From NCBI RefSeq assembly GCF_026241195.1, contig NZ_JAPFQO010000004.1, positions 62,001 to 126,000 of the forward strand: a DNA stretch of 64,000 nt. Reading direction: 5' to 3'. A program made the translations under genes and the position numbers. The notes beneath the pieces were generated by a model that was not told the origin of the DNA, did not search any database, and saw only the letters and a list, made by a program, of their open reading frames with translations. This document shows, piece after piece, positions 9,015 through 17,190 of the stretch (position 1 is the stretch's first letter; the number at the start of each line of letters is the position of its first letter). Origin of the DNA: Pontibacter anaerobius. GTDB taxonomy: Bacteria > Bacteroidota > Bacteroidia > Cytophagales > Hymenobacteraceae.

Positions 9015-9079
9015 GTTAATTGGCACCAGGAGTTCCAGCGACCGAGTGAGGTATGGTTCCTCGTACTAGCATTAAGTAT

Positions 9080-9116
9080 AAAAACCCCTCGGCTAACACT
9101 TAGGGGTTTTTCTGTT
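9080..9116 (+). terminator. Terminator after the SIMPL gene
   Basis: AAAAACCCCT (9080-9089) pairs with AGGGGTTTTT (9102-9111) around a 12-nt loop and is followed by a T-rich tail. Confidence 0.85.
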
Positions 9117-9192
9117 TTAAACGCTTTGTTTGCCTGTTCCTAGTTGGCCTCGTAAATATAAAGTATGGAACCTTGGTTTATTTTCAGGCCGA

Positions 9193-9221
9193 GGCAACCG
9201 TTTTGGAATTCATTCCGTGAT
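9193..9221 (+). promoter_or_regulatory. Candidate ECF-type promoter upstream of the sigma factor gene
   Basis: GGCAACCGTTTT (from 9193) followed about 15 bp later by CCGTGAT (9215-9221) resembles the GCAACC...CCGT promoter layout I recall ahead of many Bacteroidota ECF sigma genes, consistent with autoregulation. It lies about 28 bp before the start codon. The assignment rests on similarity of pattern only. Confidence 0.4.
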
Positions 9222-9248
9222 GGGGACACATAGCTAATAAAAGGGCGA

Positions 9249-9821
9249 GTGAGGGTGAGTGAAGCTGAAAGCAAAGAGGTTGAAGATCTTCTCCGTGGTT
9301 GTCTGAAAGCGGACCGCGAAGCACAAAGAAAGCTATACAGGCATTTCTATGGCTATGCTATGAGCATCAGCATGCGCTACACAAAAGACGCAGAAGAAGC
9401 GAGGGATGTTCTGAACGATGGTTTCCTGAAGGTGTTCACGAAGCTGGAGAAATATGATCCGTCAAAACCCTTTAAAGGATGGATCAGACGCATTATGATC
9501 AACACCGCCCTGGACAATTACCGGCATAACCTGAAACATTATTATTTAATGGATATAGAAAGTGCCGAACCAGAGGCTGATAACTACAGTGTGGAACAGA
9601 AGATAAACTATGAATACCTGATAAGCCTGGTACAAGCCTTGTCGCCTGCCTACAGAGCGGTTTTTAACCTGTATGCGATAGATGGCCACACACATGAGGA
9701 AGTAGCAGAGATACTGGGCATTTCGGTTGGCACTTCCAAGTCGAACCTGGCCAAGGCAAGAGCAAATTTAAGAGCAAAATTACAACAAAGCAGTGTAGAT
9801 GAATACAGACAACATGCCTGA
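9249..9821 (+). CDS. ECF-type RNA polymerase sigma-70 factor
   Basis: The 190 residues contain sigma region 2 (about 25-95, with AEEARDVLNDGFLKVF and the FKGWIRRIMINTALDNYR segment for -10 recognition) and region 4 (about 125-180, with the helix-turn-helix HEEVAEILGISVGTSKSNLAKAR cut here only in description). Regions 1 and 3 are absent, as in ECF factors. The start is GTG at 9249 or the GTG two codons later; neither has a clear advantage. The downstream gene starts at 9799, inside this one, so the two are translationally coupled. That neighbour is the likely anti-sigma factor. Confidence 0.9.
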   Translation: MRVSEAESKEVEDLLRGCLKADREAQRKLYRHFYGYAMSISMRYTKDAEEARDVLNDGFLKVFTKLEKYDPSKPFKGWIRRIMINTALDNYRHNLKHYYLMDIESAEPEADNYSVEQKINYEYLISLVQALSPAYRAVFNLYAIDGHTHEEVAEILGISVGTSKSNLAKARANLRAKLQQSSVDEYRQHA

Positions 9822-11013
9822 TGATGAGCTCGACAAATTGTTCAGGAAGAGCGCTGATAGCTTTGATCCACCTTTTGATCCGGAAGCTTGGAAAGCTATG
9901 GAAAAGAAGCTGGACCATGCGCCAGGGGGGCATCGGTGGTGGTATAGTTACCTATACCCGTTACTGCTTATACTTTTAACCGGAACCGGGATAGCCGTCT
10001 TCAAGTTTTTGACAGAGCCTACCGATGCCCCTGAAGAGGTACAAATGGCAGTAGAGACACAGCCTGAAAGAGGGTCTAAGCATGGTGTAAACAGTACGGA
10101 AACAGAGAAAGGCTTATCCCCGGGAGGTAAAGAGGAGCCAATACTTACAGAGCCTGAAGGAAGTGAGTTGAGAGGAGAAGTAGCTTTGAAGAGTGTTAAG
10201 GAAAGTAGAGAGAAAAACACCCTGCAGCGGGTCTCACCCCCTGCTGCGGGGAACTCCTTACCGGCTAGAATGTCTTTTGCAGGTTCTCTTGCGCCTATTT
10301 CAACCCAGCTCCCACAGCCTCCTGCCCTACCCTTGGCAGTTGCACGGGAGAAGCAGAAGCCGCAACCGGACAGTAGCAGCCTGATACAGGAAAGGAAGCG
10401 CAGGAGTAAGTTTCTGAGCAGTCTTCAAATTACGTTGCTTGCTGCACCGGATGTGACAACCGTTAAATTCACAGAACCGGATGCCATTAGCACAAATACA
10501 GGTCTGCTGGTGGCCATCCCACTGACAAACAGGTTCAGTGTGGTAACTGGTGTGCTGTGGGCAGACAAAGTATATAAGGCAAAACCTGACGACTACGCAC
10601 CTTCTCCTGACTATTGGGATGGGCAAAAAAACCCTTCTTCCATAGATGCTGCATGCCGGGTACTTGATCTCCCCTTGAACATCCGGTACAAGCTGTTTGA
10701 GGGTGAAAAGAGCGTGGTAAGTATGCAGGCCGGCCTATCAAGCTACATTATGCTGGATGAGGAATATACTTACAACTACACGTATGGTACAAAACCTTAC
10801 AGTAAAACGAAGGAGATATCGCACGAGAACGAGCACTGGCTCGGTATTCAGAATATATCTGCGAGTTACAACCGTAAATTATCTCCTGCACTCTCAGTTG
10901 GAGTGGAGCCTTTTGTAAAAATTCCACTCTCAGGTATAGGAAACGGAAATGTAAAATTAACGAGTGCCGGCATTTTTATAACGGCAAGCTATACCATCCC
11001 ACTGAAGCGATAG
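9799..11013 (+). CDS. Anti-sigma-like protein fused to an outer-membrane beta-barrel-like domain
   Basis: The 404-residue product begins with an acidic cytoplasmic segment (DDELDKLFRKSADSFDPPFD, 9-28, then PEAWKAMEKKLD) that is typical of Bacteroidota anti-sigma partners, followed by a single membrane helix at about 53-70. A low-complexity linker rich in Glu, Pro and Ser (75-200) leads to a C-terminal region (205-404) of alternating beta-strands ending in an aromatic/basic TIPLKR, resembling the small porin-like barrels of OmpW/PorT-type proteins. It overlaps the sigma gene by 23 bp. The natural reading is a membrane-spanning regulator whose periplasmic part is barrel-like; whether that part inserts in the outer membrane cannot be seen. 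A terminator was not obvious before the next gene. Confidence 0.7.
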   Translation: MNTDNMPDDELDKLFRKSADSFDPPFDPEAWKAMEKKLDHAPGGHRWWYSYLYPLLLILLTGTGIAVFKFLTEPTDAPEEVQMAVETQPERGSKHGVNSTETEKGLSPGGKEEPILTEPEGSELRGEVALKSVKESREKNTLQRVSPPAAGNSLPARMSFAGSLAPISTQLPQPPALPLAVAREKQKPQPDSSSLIQERKRRSKFLSSLQITLLAAPDVTTVKFTEPDAISTNTGLLVAIPLTNRFSVVTGVLWADKVYKAKPDDYAPSPDYWDGQKNPSSIDAACRVLDLPLNIRYKLFEGEKSVVSMQAGLSSYIMLDEEYTYNYTYGTKPYSKTKEISHENEHWLGIQNISASYNRKLSPALSVGVEPFVKIPLSGIGNGNVKLTSAGIFITASYTIPLKR

Positions 11014-11133
11014 CATTTTTTACCTAACCTTTAAGCTAACATTTATTTCGGCTTAGCAGCACAGCCTGTTCTGTGCCAGGGTGCCCTTCTTTTTAACCAC
11101 ATGATATTTATAAAACCTTTAAACCCAAAAATC

Positions 11134-11646
11134 ATGAAACAATTCAGAAATTTATGGCTGATGATAGGTCTATTATTCAGCCTGACGCTTGTATTAAGCA
11201 GTTGCGACGATGACGACGATGATGGAACTATCGCCCCGGTAGATGAGGTAGCTTTCGAGAACATAGCCTTAACTGGGGAAGCAGAGGTACAGGACCAACC
11301 GGTAGTAACTGATGGATCTGGCACATTGCATGTTTTCTATAATATGGAAACCAATGTAATCAGGTACAATGTGACCTGGCAGTTAGGTAATGACGCTGAT
11401 GTAACAACAGGCATGCACTTTCATGGCCCTGCCACAACATCTGAGAGCGCTGAAATTGTAATAGGCATACCAATCTCGGGCAGCACCAGCGGCTATGATG
11501 AAGATGAGCCTAACAAAGGCGCCATATCAGGGCAGACCCGCCCATTAACCCAGCAGGAGGAGGAGCAGTTCCTGAGCGGACTGTGGTATCTTAATATTCA
11601 CAGTACCACGTACCCGGATGGTGAACTCAGAGGGCAGGTAGATTAA
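11134..11646 (+). CDS. CHRD-domain lipoprotein
   Basis: The start is placed at the ATG at 11134 rather than the upstream in-frame ATG at 11101, because it gives a proper lipoprotein signal: MKQFRNLWLMIGLLF, then lipobox LSSC with Cys24. The Cys is followed by six Asp residues, which fits the acidic surface-export signal described for Bacteroidota lipoproteins. The rest is one CHRD domain (about 45-168): GSGTLHVFYNMETN, the GMHFHGPAT core and the closing YPDGELRGQV. CHRD domains occur in extracellular proteins of unknown role. It follows the sigma/anti-sigma pair by about 120 bp and could be a target or a member of that unit. A 20-bp hairpin terminator follows. Confidence 0.85.
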   Translation: MKQFRNLWLMIGLLFSLTLVLSSCDDDDDDGTIAPVDEVAFENIALTGEAEVQDQPVVTDGSGTLHVFYNMETNVIRYNVTWQLGNDADVTTGMHFHGPATTSESAEIVIGIPISGSTSGYDEDEPNKGAISGQTRPLTQQEEEQFLSGLWYLNIHSTTYPDGELRGQVD

Positions 11647-11700
11647 AAGACTATCCCAGGAGTGCAAATCCTTACAAGAGTAAAAGCGTTGACATGGACA

Positions 11701-11746
11701 ACCAACAAAAGGAGGCTACCAGAAAGTAGCCTCCTTTTGTTGGTTT
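11701..11746. terminator. 20-bp perfect hairpin terminator
   Basis: Arms 11701-11720 and 11727-11746 pair perfectly around CAGAAA. It follows the CHRD gene by 55 bp. Confidence 0.75.
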
Positions 11747-11873
11747 AGAAGTACCTAAAGGCAAAACATACTTTGCTTGTGCTACAAATTTGCCCCAGCT
11801 AGATTTGCCTAAACCGGCAAAATCCGCCTTCATTCTTCCTAGCAGCTAAGAGGCTCCCTGAAACTATAAAAAC

Positions 11874-11908
11874 AAAAAAGCACTTACCCCAAAACGAGAT
11901 AAGTGCTT
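11874..11908 (-). terminator. Terminator of the tRNA transcript
   Basis: On the minus strand, AAGCACTTA (11908-11900) pairs with TAAGTGCTT (11886-11878) and runs into a T tract (11879-11874), ten bases downstream of the tRNA gene. Confidence 0.8.
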
Positions 11909-11917
11909 GATTTTCTG

Positions 11918-11991
11918 TGGGCCCACCTGGAATCGAACCAGGCACCTACTGATTATGAGTCAGTTGCTCTAACCGAATGAGCTATAGGCCC
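11918..11991 (-). tRNA. tRNA with CAU anticodon, probably tRNA-Ile2 (lysidine type)
   Basis: The minus strand folds as a complete cloverleaf: acceptor GGGCCTA/TGGGCCC, D arm GCTC...GAGC, anticodon stem ACTGA/TCAGT with loop CTCATAA (anticodon CAT), T arm CCTGG/CCAGG with TTCGATT loop, and discriminator A. CCA is not encoded. A CAU anticodon fits elongator Met, initiator Met or Ile2. The first acceptor pair is a normal G-C, unlike typical initiators, and the consecutive C4-G69 and C5-G68 pairs are those known to favour lysidine modification by TilS in E. coli, which points to Ile2. That last step is inference; elongator Met remains possible. A terminator follows at 11874-11908. Confidence 0.9.
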
Positions 11992-12086
11992 TTTCCTCTT
12001 CTTCGGAAGTGCTTCCTTTGAATTGGGAGTGCAATTTTACATATTTGCATTCAATATTTCAAATACTAACACATTATTTTTTTCAA

Positions 12087-12719
12087 GTGGACCTGACACA
12101 AATCAACAATATCATATTTGACCTGGGTGGCGTCATCATAAACCTGGACTACGACAAGAGCATACAGGAGCTGCAGAAGCTGTGCAAGAGTAACTGTAAC
12201 ATTGCCTACAGCCAGAAAGAGCAGTCGCACCTGTTCGACCTGCTGGAGACCGGCAACTGCTCTAACGAGGAGTTCCGCAATGGCCTGCGCGAGGCGTACC
12301 ACATAGATGCCACCGACCAGGAGATTGATGAGGCTTGGAACGCCATGCTACTTGACATACCGCAGGAGCGCATCGACCTGCTGCTGGACCTGGGCAAGAA
12401 GTACCGCATCTTCCTGCTGAGCAACACCAACGATATCCACCTGCAGCGCTTTAACCAGATCGTGGAGCACAGCTTCACCATACCGAGCCTCGACTCGCTT
12501 TTTGAGAAGAGCTATTACTCGCACCTGGTGGGCAAGCGCAAGCCGGATGCCGCCATTTTTGAGCAGATACTGGCCGAAAACAACCTGCAGAAAGCAGAAA
12601 CGCTTTTCATAGACGACAGCATACAGCACATTCATAGTGCCAACAACATAGGCCTGCACACGTTGCACCTGCAGTCGCCGCTCACCATCAATAAGTTTTT
12701 TGCGGATGCTGCAATCTAA
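12087..12719 (+). CDS. HAD superfamily hydrolase (YihX-like phosphatase)
   Basis: I place the start at the GTG at 12087, which gives a 210-residue protein opening with the HAD core (NNIIFDLGGVIINLD); the in-frame extension to 12009 is AT-rich and unlike the family. Motif I is FDLGGV with the nucleophile Asp, motif II is LLSNTND, motif III the Lys in GKRKPD, and motif IV is LFIDDS, all intact. The four-helix cap between about 20 and 85 makes it subclass IA, as in E. coli YihX (glucose-1-phosphate phosphatase); the real substrate is unknown. Its last codons overlap the start of the M50 protease gene, so the two are coupled. Confidence 0.85.
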   Translation: MDLTQINNIIFDLGGVIINLDYDKSIQELQKLCKSNCNIAYSQKEQSHLFDLLETGNCSNEEFRNGLREAYHIDATDQEIDEAWNAMLLDIPQERIDLLLDLGKKYRIFLLSNTNDIHLQRFNQIVEHSFTIPSLDSLFEKSYYSHLVGKRKPDAAIFEQILAENNLQKAETLFIDDSIQHIHSANNIGLHTLHLQSPLTINKFFADAAI

Positions 12720-13992
12720 ACGGCAGCAATACGGGCTTCACCTGCTGCTGTTCTGCCTCACGCTGGTAACCACTACCATCGCGGGGGCAGAATGGCGGTA
12801 CGGTAAATTGTTTTTCCTGGGTCCGGAGGGCTTCAGCTGGACGGGCACTTTTACCTGGGCGGAGTACGTGGGCGGTTTATACTTCTCGCTCCCCTTCCTG
12901 GGGGTGCTGACGGTGCATGAGTTCGGACATTATTTTACGGCCCGCTACTACCGCACCGCTGTTACGCTGCCTTACTACATTCCGCTGTGGTTTGGTATTA
13001 CCTCATCCATCGGTACTATGGGGGCTTTTATCCGGATAAAGGAGCGCATCTTCTCACGGAGGCAGTTCTTTGACATCGGGGTGGCTGGTCCGCTGGCGGG
13101 TTTTGTGGTGGCCGTGCCGCTGCTGGTCTATGCCTTTACACACCTGCCGCAGCCGGAGTACATCTTCAGCATACACCCGGAGTACGAGCAGTACGGCCTT
13201 AACTATGCGCAGCATGTATACCAGGATGGTTTCGGGAATTTTTCGCTGGGTAAAAACCTGTTGTTTATACTTTTTGAGGAGTATGTGGCAGATCCGGCCC
13301 TGGTGCCAAACCGCTATGAAATCATCCATTACCCTTTCGTGTTTGCGGGATTCCTGGCTTTGTTCTTTACGGCGCTTAACCTGCTCCCTATCGGGCAACT
13401 GGACGGAGGGCATGTGCTGTACGGCCTGATCGGTTACCGCCGTTTTAACCAGCTTTCGCCTATCTTTTTTGCGCTGTTTATACTTTATGCCGGCCTTGGG
13501 GTAATCTCGCCTTATACAGAGCCGATGTGGTCTGAAGAGCTGCTGGTGGTGTTCGCGCCCTTCGCTTACTGGGCTTACCTGAAGCTGCTGGGCAACCGCA
13601 ACTATGCCCTGGCCGCCACGATGGCCATGGTGCTGCTGCAGTATGGTTTGTCGGGCTTTTTTCCGGAGTTGGAGGCATACTTCTGGCTGTGGCCTTTTTA
13701 TGTGCTGTACCTGGTGTTTGTGCTGCAGCCTGCCGCGCCAAAGCTGACATATAGTTTATACCTGGCCGGGATAGTACTGGTGGCGCAGGTGCTTATCTCG
13801 CTGGTTTTTCCGGAGTCGGACGGTTACAGCGGCTGGCTGGTGTTTGGCTTGCTGCTCTCCCGCGTGATGGGCCTTTTCCACCCCTCCTGCCCCGACGAGC
13901 GGCCGCTTACGCCACTCCGCAAAGCACTGGGTATACTCGCTTTTATTATCTTCCTGCTCTGTTTTACGCCTACGCCGTTTATCATAGAGTAG
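12706..13992 (+). CDS. Site-2 protease family (M50) intramembrane metalloprotease
   Basis: With the ATG at 12706 the product is 428 residues, mostly membrane helices. The zinc site HEFGH is at 71-75 and the third ligand Asp is in IGQLDGGH near 233, so the protease should be active. There is no PDZ domain, unlike RseP, which places it with the compact SpoIVFB/S2P-like group. The C-terminal third adds several further helices of unknown role. Such proteases cut membrane-bound regulators, and anti-sigma factors are classic substrates; the two anti-sigma-like proteins in this window are possible but unproven clients. The gene overlaps the HAD gene by 14 bp and ends before a bidirectional hairpin. 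Confidence 0.85.
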   Translation: MLQSKRQQYGLHLLLFCLTLVTTTIAGAEWRYGKLFFLGPEGFSWTGTFTWAEYVGGLYFSLPFLGVLTVHEFGHYFTARYYRTAVTLPYYIPLWFGITSSIGTMGAFIRIKERIFSRRQFFDIGVAGPLAGFVVAVPLLVYAFTHLPQPEYIFSIHPEYEQYGLNYAQHVYQDGFGNFSLGKNLLFILFEEYVADPALVPNRYEIIHYPFVFAGFLALFFTALNLLPIGQLDGGHVLYGLIGYRRFNQLSPIFFALFILYAGLGVISPYTEPMWSEELLVVFAPFAYWAYLKLLGNRNYALAATMAMVLLQYGLSGFFPELEAYFWLWPFYVLYLVFVLQPAAPKLTYSLYLAGIVLVAQVLISLVFPESDGYSGWLVFGLLLSRVMGLFHPSCPDERPLTPLRKALGILAFIIFLLCFTPTPFIIE

Positions 13993-14016
13993 GGTTGCAG
14001 AGAGATTGCAATACGG

Positions 14017-14063
14017 ATATAAAAAGAGGGAGCAACCATTACAGTTGCTCCCTCTTTTTATAT
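14017..14063. terminator. 20-bp perfect bidirectional terminator
   Basis: Arms 14017-14036 and 14044-14063 pair perfectly around a 7-nt loop. A/T runs at both ends allow termination of the M50 gene from the left and of the rhodanese gene from the right. Confidence 0.85.
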
Positions 14064-14079
14064 GGATTATATGTTATAC

Positions 14080-14385
14080 TTATCCCTGGTACGCCATAAT
14101 GCCACCTACCAGGTTACGAACGTTGCCAAAGCCCTGCTGCATCAGGAAAGCCCTGGCAGAGGCGGAGCGGGCACCTGAGCGGCACTGCACAATCACTTCC
14201 TTATCTTTCAGGTTCTCCAGCTCATCGAGGCGCTGCGGCAATGCGCCGAGCGGTATGTTCTGCGCTCCTGGTATGCTTGCCTCCTGGTACTCCCAGTCTT
14301 CGCGTACATCTATAATAACAGGAGTTTCTCCCTTGTTCAAGCGCTCCTTCAGTTCTTCTGCGGTAATGTCTGCTGATGCGATCAT
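14080..14385 (-). CDS. Single-domain rhodanese-like protein
   Basis: This 101-residue protein is a single rhodanese domain: the conserved IIDVREDWEYQEASIPGA segment (24-41) and the active-site loop with Cys68 in VQCRSGARS are present, so it could carry a persulfide. It has no signal peptide. Its ATG overlaps the TGA of the upstream T9SS cargo gene (ATGA at 14385-14382), so it is translated by coupling from that mRNA. This pairing is curious because the partner is exported and this one is cytoplasmic. Confidence 0.88.
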   Translation of the reverse strand: MIASADITAEELKERLNKGETPVIIDVREDWEYQEASIPGAQNIPLGALPQRLDELENLKDKEVIVQCRSGARSASARAFLMQQGFGNVRNLVGGIMAYQG

Positions 14386-16205
14386 AGTTTAGTTAGAATT
14401 ATTTTTTTCGTGATTACTGCTTTTCTATTTTGAATACGCAAAGTATAAACTCCCGGTGACAAATGCCCTAATTCTAGCGGTTGTAGGTTTTTTTTATACT
14501 TCTGGCTGAATACTTGCCTCCCCAGCGCATCATACACCTGCACCAGCTCAAACGGCTCGCTTAGGTATACTTCGCCCCGACTCGGGTTCGGGAATACAAG
14601 CATAGCAGCACTGTACAAGTCATCCTCCACACCCAAAGGCTCCTCCCCCACCATTACGGGGCGCATCATAATGGCTCCCTCCAGCGATGTCTCCTCAGCC
14701 CAGCCACCTGATGCCGTGTAGGTAAACCGCCGGCCGGTGGCATTTTCGTTTTTATCGAACCCGATGTTGACATACCTGCTGCCTGGCTGCGTCCAGCCGA
14801 TGTAGAAGCTACCCTGCACCCGCACAGGCTGCGTCAGTTCCACCTCGTAAAAGCCATTCAACGAGTCTGAGTACTGTACCTGGAAGCTTTGCTGGTGCAG
14901 CGTTTTGCCAGGCACGCCGTTGTCATTCTCCCAAATCCTGAAAGTGAGGGACGTACCCGAGATATCATTCCCGACCCTCGGAAAGTATACCCGGAATGCC
15001 CTCACCTGATCTGTCAGGTTGAGGTCGAAGCGCTGGGCCACCTGCGTGTTGCCCGTGCCCAGAAAGCTAAAGCCTGCCTCAGCCGTCCCATCATCCAGGG
15101 CGTAATAATCGGCAAACGCTGTGCTGCGCTCGGTTACATCGTTGGCGCGCTGCTGTGCGTTTTGCTCCTTCGTATCGAGCCGGATGCCGTGCACGAGGGC
15201 AAAGCTGTCGCTGGCTGGCAGGTTGATGTTTTCCAGCGAAGGCGTACCACTGATCTCGTACTGTCGCGCCAGGCCCGGTATCAGGGCCTGCTCGCGCAGA
15301 AAGGTATCAGCGGCGGTAGCCCCTGCATTACGCATATAGCCTCTCCAGCTAATGGCACCCGGGAAATCGCCCAGGTTATTGAGCGTGGCCCGTACCTCTT
15401 CGGCCAACTCAGCCTCCGGATTCTCACGGAATTGCCGCGCAGGCATAGCGGTATAGTTTTTCAGGAGCCTGCTTATACTTTGGCTGATGCCGATGTCGCG
15501 GGTGGTATTCTGCCCCTTGCGGCGGTTTTTGTCCAGCTCCACGTAATCCACATTCCATACATCGGCCATACCATTGCGCAAGCCCACATTTCGGAACCTG
15601 AACCGGAAGCCGCTATGGAAAAATCTTGCCTCCTTCAGCCCCACAAAAACCTGAGCAAAGTCTGTTACCTCGCCTACAGCCGCTTGGCGCCATACTTCCT
15701 GCCAGGCACCGGTGTTATCCTGAAACTCCAGCGCCAGGTAACGCAGGTTGCTCTCCGTCTGGTCCGGCACATCGCCCAAACCACCTGACTGCCAGTAAAA
15801 GCTCAGGTATACCGAATCGGCAGGCGTGAGGCCGCCCAAAAGTATCGTTTCAGAAGTTAATGTATCGGAAGGACCGGCGGCTAAGGAATTGGTGGCATAG
15901 GCTCTGCCGTTGGCGTCCAGCCCATCAAATGTAGCCACGTTTATGGTGATGGGTGCGCGGGCATAACGGTTGTTGATGAAAACGCCCCGGCCATTCCAGC
16001 GGGTAGTGACAAGCGTATCAGCCTGGGCAAAATCATCAAAAAAAGGCAGGCTCTGCTCCGCCGCCTGCCGCAGCTGCTTTGCCGCCGGTTTATACTTTTG
16101 TGGCTGGCGCAACTCCTGCTGCAGGGGCTGCAACACGGCCTGTGCAGTGCCCTCTGCGGCAGCACAGCCAAGTATAAAAAGTATAAGCGCCAGCTGTTTT
16201 TTCAT
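14382..16205 (-). CDS. Secreted protein with type IX secretion C-terminal sorting domain
   Basis: The start is set at the ATG at 16205, which begins a signal peptide (MKKQLALILFILGCAAAEGT, with cleavage near AQA); the longer frame to 16256 has no such feature. The 607-residue product carries beta-sandwich-like regions and ends in a type A sorting domain (about 535-607): VFPNPSRGEVYL, VYDALGRQV, LSPGVYTLRI and a basic tail, as recognised by the Por/T9SS machinery. The cargo part looks adhesin- or propeptide-like, with no catalytic motif I recognise. It lies downstream of the PASTA gene and is coupled to the rhodanese gene. Confidence 0.85.
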   Translation of the reverse strand: MKKQLALILFILGCAAAEGTAQAVLQPLQQELRQPQKYKPAAKQLRQAAEQSLPFFDDFAQADTLVTTRWNGRGVFINNRYARAPITINVATFDGLDANGRAYATNSLAAGPSDTLTSETILLGGLTPADSVYLSFYWQSGGLGDVPDQTESNLRYLALEFQDNTGAWQEVWRQAAVGEVTDFAQVFVGLKEARFFHSGFRFRFRNVGLRNGMADVWNVDYVELDKNRRKGQNTTRDIGISQSISRLLKNYTAMPARQFRENPEAELAEEVRATLNNLGDFPGAISWRGYMRNAGATAADTFLREQALIPGLARQYEISGTPSLENINLPASDSFALVHGIRLDTKEQNAQQRANDVTERSTAFADYYALDDGTAEAGFSFLGTGNTQVAQRFDLNLTDQVRAFRVYFPRVGNDISGTSLTFRIWENDNGVPGKTLHQQSFQVQYSDSLNGFYEVELTQPVRVQGSFYIGWTQPGSRYVNIGFDKNENATGRRFTYTASGGWAEETSLEGAIMMRPVMVGEEPLGVEDDLYSAAMLVFPNPSRGEVYLSEPFELVQVYDALGRQVFSQKYKKNLQPLELGHLSPGVYTLRIQNRKAVITKKIILTKL

Positions 16206-16332
16206 CCGAAGTATAAAATTGAAGCAAAAGGTAGCATTTCCGCTACTCTGATGCAAACCATAAGGTTGCCAGTCTTTATAACGAAAGCGCCCGCCATTGC
16301 TGGCAGGCGCTCCTGTTTATACTTTAAAAAGC

Positions 16333-17109
16333 TTACTCAATCCCTTGCACCGGCTCCTGGCCAGCCACCCACAGGTCAACCAGCTCGCCAACGCGAATCG
16401 TAGCACCCACCTCTGCATAGGGGCGTTGCTTTACCACTGTTCCGTCCGGCTCATTGCTGCCCTGCACGTAAATAATGTTGCCGATCTGCAGCCCCTGCCC
16501 TACCAGCAGCACAGACGCCTCATCTACCGGCATTCCTACCACCTTCGGCATTTCAAACTCTGTATCACCCAAGCCATCGCCCACGTGCAGGTCCACCAAT
16601 GCACCTTTCGGCACCATGTCGCCTGGCTTTACCTCCTTGCCATCCACAAACTGCTTCAGAACGGCGTTTTGCTGCAGGTCCGGCACATAGGTGATTTTGC
16701 CTTTGCGCAGGTCATAGCTTTTCAGAATCAGCTCCGCGTTCTTTACCGACCCGTCAATCAATCTTGGCATCTTGATCATCGGCGGGTTTTTCATGTTCAC
16801 CGAGATGTAGATCTTACGGTTCTCCTTCACTTTGGAGCCCGGCGCCGGGTCCTGCGTCAGGATCTGAAAGGGCTCAAGGTCCGGCTTGTACGTGGAGTCG
16901 TTTATGAAGTAACGTAGGTTCTGCTCTTCCAGCAGGGTCTCGGCATCCTGCAACTGCATACCGGCTATTTTCGGCACCGAGATGCTTTCGCCATGGTTGG
17001 TGGTGGAAGGCAGGTAATAGTAGAAAAAGCCTAATATCAGAGCCGCCACAATTACGCCCATTACCAGGAGGTGTCCTATCACACCTAAAAATGAATTCGA
17101 TTTAAACAT
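16333..17109 (-). CDS. Membrane-anchored PASTA-domain protein
   Basis: The 258 residues start with one membrane helix (about 10-32), followed by three PASTA repeats in the periplasm (about 44-108, 110-178 and 187-252). Each shows the family pattern of a P-x-(V/I/L)-x-G start (for example VPKIAGM and MPKVVGM), a helix with the A-x-x-x-L pattern and a closing beta-strand. PASTA domains bind muropeptides or beta-lactams in Gram-positive kinases and PBPs. Here there is no kinase domain, as in other Bacteroidota where such genes sit next to D-Ala-D-Ala ligase. The 81-bp gap to the upstream ligase gene suggests one operon for peptidoglycan work. Confidence 0.85.
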   Translation of the reverse strand: MFKSNSFLGVIGHLLVMGVIVAALILGFFYYYLPSTTNHGESISVPKIAGMQLQDAETLLEEQNLRYFINDSTYKPDLEPFQILTQDPAPGSKVKENRKIYISVNMKNPPMIKMPRLIDGSVKNAELILKSYDLRKGKITYVPDLQQNAVLKQFVDGKEVKPGDMVPKGALVDLHVGDGLGDTEFEMPKVVGMPVDEASVLLVGQGLQIGNIIYVQGSNEPDGTVVKQRPYAEVGATIRVGELVDLWVAGQEPVQGIE

Positions 17110-17190
17110 TTGTATGCTTGGTTGCTGGTTGTTAGGTATCAGGATGATTTTTAAAATCTTTAACTCCCAAACTTGCTAACTTTCTAAATC

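Noticed and set aside
11101-11133. Upstream ATG as start of the CHRD lipoprotein
   Set aside because: It would put eleven residues ahead of a complete lipoprotein signal peptide.
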